DNA of 64,000 nucleotides from Hirsutella rhossiliensis (taxonomy: Eukaryota; Ascomycota; Sordariomycetes; Hypocreales; Ophiocordycipitaceae): the NCBI RefSeq assembly GCF_020360975.1, contig NW_025408667.1, forward strand, positions 6,572,001 through 6,636,000, written 5' to 3'. How positions within the stretch are numbered: the stretch's first letter is position 1; the number at the start of each line of letters is the position of its first letter. Position numbers and translations under genes: made by a program. Under the pieces are notes generated by a model. The model made no database searches. It was not told the origin of the DNA and saw nothing but the letters and a program-made list of their open reading frames with translations. Of this stretch, positions 25,810-36,610 are shown piece by piece.

Positions 25810-26739
25810 GTATTTCCTAGTATTTTCCCTAGGTAAGTATAGGTATTTCTCTATAGTTTCCCTACTATATTCCTATAATATAAGGAACGGTATTTCTACT
25901 ATAAATAAAGTAGTTATAATATACTCTCTTAATTATATAAGCTAATAAGTAGTATATTAATTATAGATAAAATCCTATCTTATAGAGTAAGAATCGCTTA
26001 TTATTTTATTTACTATTATATATTAAACGGGTTACCGGTTATTATATAATTAGGAATCGAAGGAATAGAGCTAGCTTAGAATACTAGCTAAGACCTCTTA
26101 AGAATACTAGTATAACTAACCTCCTTTAAATATAAATATTAATAGAACTAAGATACTTTTAGATATACTTAAGGTATTATAGAATGTCTTAGTCTTAGGG
26201 CTATATAGTAGCTTAAATCTAGTCCTAAAAGGTTCTTCTATTTAGCTTTAATTATCTATATAAGATAGTATATCCGCTAGTAGATAGAGATAGAATTATT
26301 AACTTTAATACCTCTTCTATATATTAATATACTACTAATAAATTCCGTTAAAAATCCTACCTTATACTCCTTCTTCCCTTCTACTATATAGTCTTATATA
26401 ATTCCTTAATTTCCTAAAATTTCGCTTTTACTTATATACCTTAAGATATAATAACTTCTTAAGGAAATATCGATATAATCCTTAAGGAGCTATTATTACT
26501 TAGGAAATCGTAGTATATTCCCTATATAATATATCCTTAAGGGAAACCTCTATAAAATATCTATATAATCCGCTTAGTTATTATTTCTAGGATTTCTAGG
26601 TAATTTCCTAGAGTTTACTTAATAGCTTTTAAGTTCTTTCTTTTATAAGAAGCCTTAAAGAGTTAAGGGTAACTTCTTTAAGGGAAGTAGATATTATTAT
26701 AGGTACCTAGATTATCGACTATAAGGTATCCTATAATAA
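25810..26739 (-). mobile_element. LTR family B copy, interrupted by solo LTR A
   Basis: The sequence at 25810-25878 plus 26447-26739 is the reverse complement of the family B LTR at 50975-51332. It abuts the 3' LTR of the old chromovirus on its left and a family C fragment on its right. A clean target duplication is not visible, so the edges are approximate. It is heavily RIP-mutated. Confidence 0.65.
25879..26446 (+). mobile_element. Solo LTR, family A copy 4 (TSD TATAA)
   Basis: The 568-bp LTR is inserted in the family B repeat, with TATAA at 25874-25878 and 26447-26451. Its ends (TATAAGGAAC and CCTTAAGA) agree with the three other family A copies. Confidence 0.88.
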
Positions 26740-26992
26740 ATATCTTTTTAACTACTAAGCTTTTTATTAGTTTTTCCTTTCCTTTCTAGCTATTATTAGT
26801 ATATCTAACTTATCTCTCGCTACCTTTATAAGAAGCTATTACTACTTTTACTTCCCCTCTTACCCTTACCCTCTTCTCTATACCTCCTTTTAGCTCCTTC
26901 TTCCTTCTTTTATACTAAGTGTTTTTAGCTTCCTAGGTCCCTCTTATTAAGGGATATCTCTAAGAATATAAATTAAGCTATACTTCGTAATA
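26740..26992 (-). mobile_element. LTR family C fragment (minus)
   Basis: About 253 bp are the reverse complement of the first half of the family C LTR (compare 33053-33300). The fragment stops at the family B repeat on the left and at Copia sequence on the right. It is therefore the remnant of a separate, oppositely oriented family C insertion whose body is gone. Confidence 0.65.
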
Positions 26993-27268
26993 ATAATAAA
27001 AAGGGCCCGTATAATAAGACTTACTATAAAGCTTTTATATAACCTTTAAAGGGAAGTTATTAAGACCGCTTATTACCTTTAAAACTAAACCCTAAGGAAC
27101 TAAACTAAGGAATAAACTAGAAATCCCCCCTTAAGCTCTTTATAAAAAAAGAAGGCCTTACGAGCTTACCTTTATGCCTATAGCTATAAGGTATACGCTA
27201 TAACTACTAATATATAACTAAAAAGGAAGAAGAAAAGAAAGCTTAATCTTAGAGCTTTTATTAGTTAC

Positions 27269-27700
27269 TTTAATAAGGGTATCTATACCCTAAGGAATAT
27301 ATAGCCCGCGTAGTAGAGTCTTTAGTAGGGTCCTTAGTAGGATCCTTAGTAGAGTTCCTAGCTAGCCCTCTTCTTAATTAGATAATCCCTTAGCCCTTAT
27401 TCGTTTAAGGAAGAAGGAAGGAAAATTCGGTCTATAAATAAGGTCTCTTTTCCTCCTTAGCTAGTAGATACTATCTCCTTTTATTATTATCTTCTTTTAT
27501 TATCTCCTTTTATTATTATCTTCTTCTTTATCTTCTTTTACTAATATACCTTTTTAGCTTTCTTTACCTTTACCTTACCTTACTTAGTACTTTCTCTTTT
27601 CTTTTATTCCCCTTAGACCCCCTCGTTCTTTAGTATCTAGCTACTACTATTACTATTAGTATAGGTATATCTTTAGGTATATACCGTAGCTACCGTTAAA
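27269..27700 (+). mobile_element. Solo LTR, family E (TSD TTAC)
   Basis: This 432-bp sequence matches the two LTRs of the element at 28650-31416. It starts TTTAATAAGG and ends CCGTTAAA, flanked by the 4-bp repeat TTAC at 27265-27268 and 27701-27704. It splits the Copia integrase-like region. It is RIP-mutated relative to the 3' LTR at 30971-31416. Confidence 0.85.
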
Positions 27701-28649
27701 TTACTTTATTAGTTATAATTCTATAAATATCTTCTAGATCTAGATTCCTCTTTTATAAAAGGTTATTTCGACTTAGGATATAATTTTCTACGAATTTAGC
27801 TTAATAAAAAGAGAGATTAATAGCCCCTCTTACTCTCTTAACGTTAGCTAATTTAAAAGATCTAAGTCCCCCCTTTTTAATAGTCTTAAGAAGAGGTCCT
27901 AAATAAGGAAATAAAAGAAGAAACTAACGTTAAAGTAGTTAAGGATAACGCTAACTTTAAAGAAAAAGAAGAGGAAGCTACTAGATTAAATAATTTAGAT
28001 AAAGAAGGAGACTATAGGAAAGCGGTAGAGCTAGAATACGCCTACCTTCCTATACTTCCTCTTATAAAATAAAAAGAAGATTTAAAAGTAGCTTTTTCTA
28101 TTAGTCTTCCTATTTTAACCTTTAAGGGGGTAGGAAAGGTATCTCTTTCTCTCTTAAAGGATTACCTAGCTACCTTTTTATCCCTACTTCGAGAAGTAAA
28201 AGAAGGTATAGGGCCTAATATAGTTACTAAAGAAGACTAACCTCTCTTTTATTTCGATTGTTTTTCCGACTTTTATCTAACGCTTATAAAAGACAGTTCC
28301 TATAAAGCGTTTATAGTAGGCTAGCTTTTTAAGCTTCTATTAGTAAGGAAGGTATATAAAAGAGACCTCCTAGACCTACTACTAACGTAAAAGTAGCTAT
28401 AAAGTTATCCCTTTAAAGACTAGTTTTTCTAAGCCTAGAAAGACTACCTAGCCTTATATAAAGAGATAAGGTCTTTTAAAGAGGTTCTTAAGGAAAAGGT
28501 AAGAGAAAAATAGGTCCTAGGCTATAAGTAGGTCTTTATCTATAAGACTAATAAATATAGCTTGCTTTAAAAGTATAAGGCCTAGCTAGTTATCTATAGG
28601 AATTAATAGGAAAAGGGGGATCTTCTTACTAAGATAACTACCCTAGTAG

Positions 28650-29082
28650 TTTAACGGGGGCATCTATACCCTAAGGAATATATATAGCCCGTGTAGTAGA
28701 GTCTTTAGTAGGGTCCTTAGTAGGATCCTTAGCAGAGCCTTTAGCTAGCCCTCTTTTTAATTAGATAATCCCTTAGCCCCTATTTATCTAGGTAAAAAGA
28801 AAGGAAAATTCGGTCTATAAAAGAGGTCTCTTTTCCCCCTTAGCTAGTAGATAGTATCTTCTTTTAGTATCTTCTTCTATTATCTTCTTCTATTATCTTC
28901 TTCTATTATCTTCTTCTACTATCTTCTCTAATAATTATCTTTATAATTATCCTCTTCTACCCTACCTAGTACTTTCTCTTTTCCTTCGTTCCCCTTAGAT
29001 CCCCTCGTTCTTTAGTATCTAGCTACTACTATTGCCGTTAGCATAGGTATATCTTTAGGTATATACCGTAGCTATCGTTAAA
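28650..29082 (+). repeat. 5' LTR of the family E element
   Basis: The 433-bp LTR has four copies of a 13-bp unit (TATTATCTTCTTC) at about 28877-28930. It shows more CpA-to-TpA type changes than the 3' LTR of the same element. Confidence 0.85.
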
Positions 29083-30970
29083 ACTAGTCTCTAGGGCGTA
29101 AAGCTTCTATTTCCCTTTCCCTCTATCTCTCTCTCTCTCTCTCTTAAGAAGAGGAAGAAGATATAAGAAGGGCAGAGCTAAACGAACTACGCCGGTGCTG
29201 CCGCACCTTTCCCGTCGAGATAAGCGCTAGGCAGGGAAAGATTTTACTAACTATTTCTTTTCCCCTAGCCGTTGGCCTAGCCGTTGGCCTAGACCATAGC
29301 CCCTGCCCCTGTCCCCTGCCCCTGTCCCGGCCGAAGTCCCCTGCCCTAGCCGGAGTCCCTTATACTAGACGGAGCTTTCTTTTTTCAACGAACCGAACTT
29401 TCCTCCCCGGCAGGCTCTATCTACGGCAGCTGCTTTAGTTATAGACGGGGACGTCTAGTCTTTGTTATAGAGGGAAGACACCTGCGCCAGCAGCAGCAGC
29501 GGACTTTTCTGGTTTTCTTTCTCTGCTAATACGACAACTTCTTCTACAGCCTATACGACTAGCAGCTTCCACGGGACCAGCAGCTTCTACGGGACCAATA
29601 GCTCCACGGGACCAACGGCTACTACGGGACCAACAGCTCTACGAGACTAGCAGTCTCTACAGTCCGACAGCTTCCTTGGCTATAGTCTCGACAGCTCCTT
29701 GGCTACGGTCTTTTGCAAGCTCTTTCTTGGCAGACTTCTTGGCAGTCTTCTTCTTCGGCAGTCTCTTTCTTCGGCAATCTTCGATAATTTCCTCGGCAGC
29801 GCCTCTAGCACGGTAGTCTTCTTCGTCTAGCACGGTAGTCTTCTTCGTCTAGCACGGTAGCTTCCTTTGATTTTATTCCTTCACGCACGATCAGATGGTC
29901 CCAACGGCTCCTTCGGCACCAATGGCCCGGACCAACAGCTCCCTTTAGCACCAACGGCCCGGACTAACGGCTCCCTTTGGCACCCACGAGCTTAGCACCT
30001 ATTCTGACCATCCGATTACCCACCCAGAGACTGCAGGCACCTCTCTTTTGCCTTATTTCCCCCCCCTTTCTACTAGAAATCCCGGCAGACGTTCCAACCT
30101 TTCCGTCGCGGCAGACGATTTCTTCCTTGGCAGACGGTGCCGACAGACAACCTTTTCCGTCCCGGCAGGCGATTTCCTCTTCGGCAGACAAATTCCTTTA
30201 CAGCAGACGGATCTTTCCCTAGCAGACCGCTTCAACGGTAGACGAATTCCTCTACGGCAGACGAATTCCTCTATGGCAGACGAATTCCTCTACGGTAGAT
30301 AGCTTGTTCCTCGATGGACCTTTTTCCTTGGCAGACGACTTCCGTGATAGACGACCTTTCCGACAGCAACAATAGCATACGCAAGAGATCCTTCCTTCTG
30401 CCCTTTCCCGGCACGGTCCGCAGCAGCCGACGCGGCAGGCACCTTTAAGCAATCTTAACGAATAAGTACGAAAAGCCTGTTTAAAATACCCGAAGTTAAG
30501 TATAAAGAGAAAGACCCGTTTTCCTCCCGAATAAGTAGATTCCGGTAAAGCTAGGTATAAAATAGATGCCTAGGGGAAAAGGGGTAAGATTTGATTTAAG
30601 ATTTGATTTTTCTGGGTATTTCTCTAGGGACTTTTCCCCCCTTCTTCCTTTAAGATTTCTTTCCTCTACCTTCCTCGTTAGCTTCTTCTTTCCTTTGCCT
30701 ATAAGGATCTCTTTTCCTTCCTCTATTGCTATTTCTTACCGTTGGTCTTTGGTTGGCCTATTGGCCCGTTGCTTGGTCTATTCCTTGGTCTCTCGTTGGC
30801 CTATTCCTTGGCCCGTTGCTTCGTCTATTCCTTGGTCTCCCGTTGGGATGTTTCTTGCCTGCTTGGCTGCTTGGCTGCTTGGCTGCTTGTCTGTTTCTTT
30901 ATTCCTTGGCTGTTGCCTGCCTGCTTGCTTACCTAGTAGACGAGGGCGTCTGTTCTTTGTTGTGGAGGAG
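29083..30970. repeat. Minisatellite-rich interior of the family E element
   Basis: This is a patchwork of short, degenerate tandem arrays. At about 29570-29650 an ACGGGACCAACAGCT-like unit recurs. At 29807-29870 AGCACGGTAGTCTTCTTCGT is repeated three times. At 29910-29990 a GCACCAACGGCCCGGAC-like unit is repeated. At 30240-30300 a 20-bp unit containing GACGAATTCCTCT occurs three times. At 30740-30910 TTGGTCTATTCC and GCTTGGCT units are repeated. None shares a reading frame, and the apparent small frames are by-products. The base composition is that of unmutated DNA, unlike the flanks. Confidence 0.75.
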
Positions 30971-31416
30971 TTTAACGGGGGCATCTATACCCCAAGGAAC
31001 ACACATAGCCCGCGCAGCAGAGTCTTTGGCAGGGTCCTTGGCAGGATCCTTGGCAGAGTCTCTAGCTAGCCCTCTTCTTAATTAGATGATCCCTTGGCCC
31101 CTGTTCGTCTAGGTAAAAAGAAGGGAAAATTCGGTCTATAAAAGAGGTCTCTTTTCCCCCTTAGCTAGTAGATAGTATCTTCTTTTAGTATCTTCTTCTA
31201 TTATCTTCTTCTATTATCTTCTTCTATTATCTTCTTCTATTATCTTCTTCTATTATCTTCTCTAATAATTATCTTTATAATTATCCTCTTCTACCCTACC
31301 TAGTGCTTTCTCTTTTCCTTCGCTCCCCTTAGATCCCCTCATTCTTCGGTAACTAGCTGCTGCTGTTGCCGTTGGCGTGGGTGTGTCTTTAGGTGTGTGC
31401 CGCAGCTACCGTTAAA
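30971..31416 (+). repeat. 3' LTR of the family E element
   Basis: The 446-bp LTR has five copies of the 13-bp unit at about 31198-31262. It is rich in CpA and TpG, so it is essentially free of RIP. GTAG follows it at 31417-31420. Confidence 0.88.
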
Positions 31417-33052
31417 GTAGGGATTTCTTTTCGGACCCTTATAGCTATAGTAGTAGAATTTAACCTTAAACTCGATTAAATAGATACCGTTAACGCCTTT
31501 ATTAACTGCCCCCTCGAGGAAGAAGAAGTTATCTATATACGACTTCCCCCTAGTTTCTAATAACTAGGAAAGGTTTTATAGCTTAGGAAAGCTCTATACG
31601 GACTAAGAAGATCGCCCCTTCTTTAGCAATAGCGTTTAATAGGTTCCCTCGAAGCCCTAGGCTTTAAGAAAGTCCCTTAGGAACCGTATATAATATAGAA
31701 GGGTAAAATCACGGTCTTCTTCTACGTCGACGATATTATCTAGGCCTACCTAAAAGAGGAAGAAGCAAGTACTAGGGAGGCTATAAAAGGCCTATAATAA
31801 AGGTATAAGATAACTAGGCTAAGGGAGCTAAAGTGGTTCCTAGGGATTCGAATCCTTTAGAATAGGTCCTAACGGACTATCTAGCTTACCTAAGACGCTT
31901 ATATTAATAAGGTCGCTTATAAATTCCTCCTTAATTCCCTCGAAAAGAAGCTTCCCTCTACGCCTATATTAGATAAAGAGCTTTTACCTAATCCGTCCTT
32001 TTAAGCTAGGGAGTAAGAAAAACACCTATACTAATAGAAGGTAGGCTCCCTGCTTTTTTTAGCTATTTCTATTAGACCGGATAAATCTTTTACGGTCTCC
32101 TAGCTAGCTAGGTATAACTAGAATCCTAGCCCTAGGCACTAAGAAGTAGTAGACCGAGCTATCCTTTATCTCTATTTAACGAGATTATATAGTCTATGCC
32201 TAAGAGGGTAAGGAAGGAAAATAGCTATCGAAATCTTCCTTTATTCGAGCTATTTATCCTTTATAGATAATTCCTTAGATAGAAAGAGCTTATAGGGGTA
32301 TATTATATCCCTTTTTATAGGAACTATTACTTAGAGAGCTTTAAAGTAAGCTACCGTTATAACTTTAAGTATAGAGGTAGAGCTACTAGCTCTTTTAAAA
32401 GCGTTAAAAGAAGCGATATTCCTTAGCTAGCTACTAATATCTCTATAACTATAAAGTCCGACCCTACTATCTATAGAATGCGATAATATATAGACTTTAT
32501 AAATTCTAATAGAAAACGTAAATCTATTAACCTAGCTATAGTATATCGATATCTATTAGTATTAGTTACGCTAAGAGGTCTAAAGGGGACTTATTTCTAT
32601 TTATTAGGTTCTAATAGTATTAATAAAAGCTAATAGTCTTATAAAGCCCTTACTAAAGTAGAAGCTAGCTATCTTTTTATAGTAAATTAAGCTAGAAGAT
32701 ATTTAAGAGAAGCTATCTTTAGAAGCCCGCTTTAAGAGTCTATAAGAGGAGCTAAAGGCATATATAAGAAAGAAGACGTCTATAGCTAAAGAGAGGAACT
32801 AGGACTTATCTTAAAGGAGGGCCCCTAGCTTAATTAAGACTTTTCCTTCTTAAAAAAGGAAGACCCCCTTTCTTATAGGACTTAATTCCTCCTTAGGCCC
32901 CTTTTCCTAAAGTAGGTCTAAAAGGGCCTAGGGCTAAAATCCGGATTTCTTAAGTAAGGGATAAGTATAGACTATAACCTCCTTTATACGCTTACCGGCC
33001 TAATTATTTAGCTTTACCCTTTCTATAAGGGCAGGCTATAGCTAAGGGGGTA

Positions 33053-33531
33053 TATCGTAAAGCGTAGCCTAATTTCGTAGTTCTTAGAGATATCCCTTAG
33101 TAAGAGGGACCTAGGAAGCTAAAAAGACCGGTTTAAAATAAAGAGCTAAAAAGAGGTATAGAGAGGAGGGTAGGGGTATAAGGGAAAGTAGAAGTAGCGA
33201 AAGCTTCCTATAGAGGTAGCGAGAGATAAGACGGATATACCGGTAATAGCTAGAAAAAAAGGGAAAACTTAGTAAAAAGCTCGGTAGTTAAGAGGATATA
33301 AGTAGCTTCTTTAGGTAGGATCTTCTTTATTAATTAAGATGCTAGATAGGTATAAAGAGGGGCGTTAGATAGAGGAAAGAAGGAGAATTAAGGTAATATA
33401 ATAATTACTCCCCTACCGTAAATACTGCCCCTATAAGAATTAAATATCTTTGCCCTGCCTATCCGACCCCTTACTTTTAATTTTATCTTTATATATTTTT
33501 ATATATACTTCTTATATCTCTCTTCGCGAGA
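33053..33531 (+). repeat. 3' LTR (family C) of the Copia element
   Basis: The 479-bp repeat is homologous to the solo LTR at 3392-3876, begins TATCGTAAAG and ends CGCGAGA. It directly follows an AAGGGGG purine run at the end of the Copia sequence, the expected position of a 3' LTR. The flanks (GGGTA on the left, TATAG on the right) do not match because the left one is internal. About 120 bp of unidentified RIP-mutated DNA follow. Confidence 0.75.
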
Positions 33532-33652
33532 TATAGACCTACTAGTAGCTAGTTCGTTGCCTCGTAGGCTTCCTAGTACTGCCTTTAGAGTTTTAAATAG
33601 CTCGACTAGCCGTTAATACGATAGTTATAAACTAAGGATTACTTAACGCCTT

Positions 33653-34349
33653 TATAAGAATATACCCTTATATTCCTATTTTACTGTTATAAAGAAATAA
33701 TAGGCATAGGGAGGCTTTATAGAATAAGCTAGTAAAAAGAGGCTCTATAATATAGTCTAAGGGAATAACCCTTAAAAGACAAAGACCTCTACTAGACATC
33801 TATACCTTCCTCTAGGAAAAGCGGGTCAGGATAAGCCTATCCTTACAAACAAAAATATGCATAAAATGCATAGGTCAATTACGAGCAGAACGGATACCCT
33901 ATTGCCTATTTTGGCCTAGCGGTTCCGAAGATATCCGCGATACGAGAATAGGTAGGGCATAGAACATTCTGGTTAAATCCACTACTCATGCTAGAACCCA
34001 TAGTCTTACGTCAACCATCACGCCACAATCAGACCACCTACTAAGTTAGGAAGATATACTGTAGATAGAGCTTTTTAAGCACTATAGAATGTGCTAAAAA
34101 GCTAACTAATTGGTCTACTAGTGGGCGAGCAATGGTCTATAAAAGACGAAGGATTTCCCTAGGAGTAGTAGATAGGACAAGCAAGTTTGCAAGCATCCTT
34201 TGCAACGCTATTCTTTCAATATATTATTCAGCCCCTTATATGCTCGTTATAAACTCCGGACGAAATCCTACCCTATACTCCTTCGACCGATCTTTCCGCT
34301 TACGTTATCGATTACCCGATTCTGCGCTTATTGCTCATACCTTCTTACA
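33653..34349 (+). mobile_element. Solo LTR, family D copy 2 (697 bp, TSD GCCTT)
   Basis: It has the same length as the copy at 10280-10976 and the same ends (TATAAGAA ... TTCTTACA), flanked by GCCTT at 33648-33652 and 34350-34354. It retains CpA/TpG and sits in RIP-mutated DNA. The short apparent reading frames inside it are not genes. Confidence 0.93.
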
Positions 34350-35320
34350 GCCTTAAAGAGAGGTATATATACCTATATATTTAGCGCACCGGTACTAGTA
34401 GCTTTATTAGGGAGTAGTTAAGCCGCGTGTCTAACGCCGATAGATAATACTCGTTTTAGTCTATTACGTAGTAGCTAACTTACTAGACTAACTAGCCGTA
34501 GCGGAGAGTCCTCGACCTCGACTACCTTATTATATAGGCTAGGAAGTGCCGGAGTTTTAGACCTAGCCTAACGCTGCGGCCGAAAGGGGTTAGCTAAGCC
34601 GCAACCGCTATAATAGTTCCCGCTAACGTATATAGTAATAAAGAGGTTATAGAACTTCTATCCGGCTTAAACGTAGTAGATATACTTAGGGAGAATCTAT
34701 AGAGGGCCTATTTCGGTTAAGGAGAAGAGGTAGGATAAAAGGAAAAGGAGGATAAATAGAATCGGACTTAGAAATAGGATTTTAATATAAAGAGAATAGT
34801 TATAGAATAATATCCCCTTACTATAGTAAATAAAGATCGCTAAGCTTAGTAAGAGACTTTAACGCTAGTCCGGTGCTAACTAGTAGCGGGATTACTATAG
34901 TAATCCTCTACTACCTTATAGCGCCGCTCCTTATCTTAATTACTCCTATAAATATTAGGATAAAAACTAAATATAGCTATAGTAGCTAGGAGAGAAAGTA
35001 GAAATATTAAAGTCTAAAGTTTTAACTTAGCACTATATAGTAAAAGACCTTAAACTCTCGTATATACTTATATTCTTTATCTATAAGGGTCCGGCTTTTA
35101 TAAGTTCCTAGCGCTATCTAAGGGAGGGGACTTAGTAATATTCGCTATCTTTATCTTTAGTATTATCGCTATCTTTAGGCCGCGATAATACTAAAGTATA
35201 GTTATTTAGTAAAAATACCGCGCCGCTCGCTTGATTTTACTTAGAAAAATATTAATTAGCTTTTTAAGAACGAATTTTAGGTATAGTATTATACGTATCT
35301 ATACGTATATAAGTAGTTTG
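34350..35320. other. RIP-mutated DNA of unknown origin
   Basis: TpA-rich sequence almost lacks CpA/TpG but has scattered GC-rich words such as GCGGCCG. I found no retroelement domain, terminal repeat or gene. Near 35320-35340 the composition changes abruptly to that of the gene island. Confidence 0.6.
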
Positions 35321-36610
35321 CGAGCCGGATACTATTTTACGACTAGTGCGGTAAACTGGCAATTAGACTGGCAGAAGGATGACCGTGCGGGCCCGCTGCT
35401 AGTCCGCAGTATATACTCTTATGCTAACCTGAAGTATCCGGATACCTAGGGGGCTGAGCGCCTAAACCTAAAAGAAAATAACAGGGAGTTTTGCAATAGT
35501 GACCCCTATCGCCCACCGTATCTGAGTAAGCAGGGAAGACTCTTCTGTGCCTTTTAAGGGGGCGGCTTGGCCGCCTTCCGGCTGCATCTTTGCTACGCCT
35601 CGCACGGCGGGCAACAGGATGCGTGAGGCTAAGATGGGTGCTTTATAGTAGGCGGGAGAAGACGCTTTAAAAGATATAGAAACCACGTATTTTAACACGT
35701 TATTTCGAAAATTGGCTTCTTCGAAGTGATGATGGCCTAGTCCTCTATATTCTTATCCTTATGCATAAGCTTAAGAATGAATATGCCCTTAAGCATGAAT
35801 ATATATTCATTACTGGGATGTCTGTGGTCGAGTATGACAGATGTGCCAAGTTCTCTTCGCTTATCCCCATGCCTGTTCTCAGATGCACAAGTCGAACCTT
35901 GGACAATGCCAGGGGGCAGATTGAAAGCCTCTCCAGCGCCGGCCTGGGGCCAACGGGCGAGGGTCATATGCAGGAAACAGGTCAGCGGCAGGAACTCGAG
36001 GCATCTTCTTCACTCTGTCCGAGGGAGCTGCCCGGATGGACTGGCGCTTGCACAAAGAACTGCCTAGAAAGGCTTGACGACCTTTCTACTTAAAGGGAAT
36101 CCAGCCTAGTAGCACCCTTTATAGCGCTTGTAAAAGGAAGTCAAAATACGAGAGCGTTCACCCAAATGCCACCGAGAGCGAGGAAATTAATTGTCTAAAG
36201 AATACATCTAAACAAGCACCATTTTTACGCCACTCGGGCGGGACGCCGTCTGGTCGAGACGAAGAAGTGGCTGGCGGTGGAGGGGGTGGGCGGCAGAGCC
36301 GGCGGTGTTCGAAGACGAGCAAGGCGGCGAATGAACCGCCCCCTCTTCATAGGCGTATGATGTTGGGCCGGGCGGGAGCGCTTAGGAGACGGCGTGACGG
36401 GGTCCAGAGCAGTCGGAGCCGACACCGAGGAAGACGCGGCCGACGGCGGCGCGGCAACCGAGTATAAGGCGGCACAGACAATCGAAGATGGAGGAGGCCC
36501 CAAGGGGCATAGCGAGATGGGAAGGCGGCTGAAGGACTATCGACAAAGCTTCAGCTGTCCGGGACCGCGGTTTTCTCTTCTAAAAACAGAGAGCGCTACT
36601 CGTTTACGTC
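35321..36610. other. Left edge of gene island, no supported gene
   Basis: Base composition is normal and CpA/TpG are restored. Several small frames occur (for example 35468-35698 minus, 35761-36093 plus and 36225-36503 minus), but they lack a convincing ATG, splice signals or family resemblance and they overlap each other. A GC-rich low-complexity patch lies at about 36260-36480. Confidence 0.5.

Larger units (their letters stand above)
28650..31416 (+). mobile_element. Non-autonomous LTR element, family E (2.77 kb, TSD GTAG)
   Basis: Direct LTRs at 28650-29082 (433 bp) and 30971-31416 (446 bp) enclose 1.9 kb without any substantial reading frame. Both outer ends are flanked by GTAG (28646-28649 and 31417-31420), and the Copia pol frame resumes across them. 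The LTRs begin TTTAACGG and end CGTTAAA in place of the usual TG...CA. A short purine run (GTGGAGGAG) precedes the 3' LTR as a possible polypurine tract. The 13-bp length difference between the LTRs equals one unit of their internal minisatellite. With no gag or pol it must depend on another element. The interior and 3' LTR retain CpA/TpG, whereas the 5' LTR is partly RIP-mutated. Confidence 0.88.
26993..33531 (+). mobile_element. Ty1/Copia element, 5'-truncated, RIP-mutated and nested
   Basis: Copia pol can be followed on the plus strand through three segments: 26993-27268, 27705-28649 and 31421 to about 32750. The last resembles Copia reverse transcriptase and RNase H once TAG/TAA are read through (DTVNAFINCPLEEE, then FFYVDD at about 31716-31735, then KWFLGIRIL). 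The segment before 28650 (YKAQLVIYRN) joins the one after 31421, which proves that the 2.8-kb element was inserted into it. A solo LTR interrupts it at 27269-27700. A polypurine run (AAGGGGG) precedes the 3' LTR at 33053. No 5' LTR in the same orientation is present. Confidence 0.85.

Noticed and set aside
29910..30300. CRISPR-like regular repeats in the family E interior
   Set aside because: The units are contiguous degenerate tandem repeats without unique spacers, and the DNA is from a eukaryote.
30566..31085. Leu/Trp-rich frames that look like membrane proteins
   Set aside because: They are translations of TTGGCC/GCTTGG minisatellites inside the family E element and run into its 3' LTR.
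34132..34421. Two overlapping 73-74 codon plus-strand frames
   Set aside because: They lie mostly inside the family D solo LTR and are not conserved as coding in the copy at 10280-10976.
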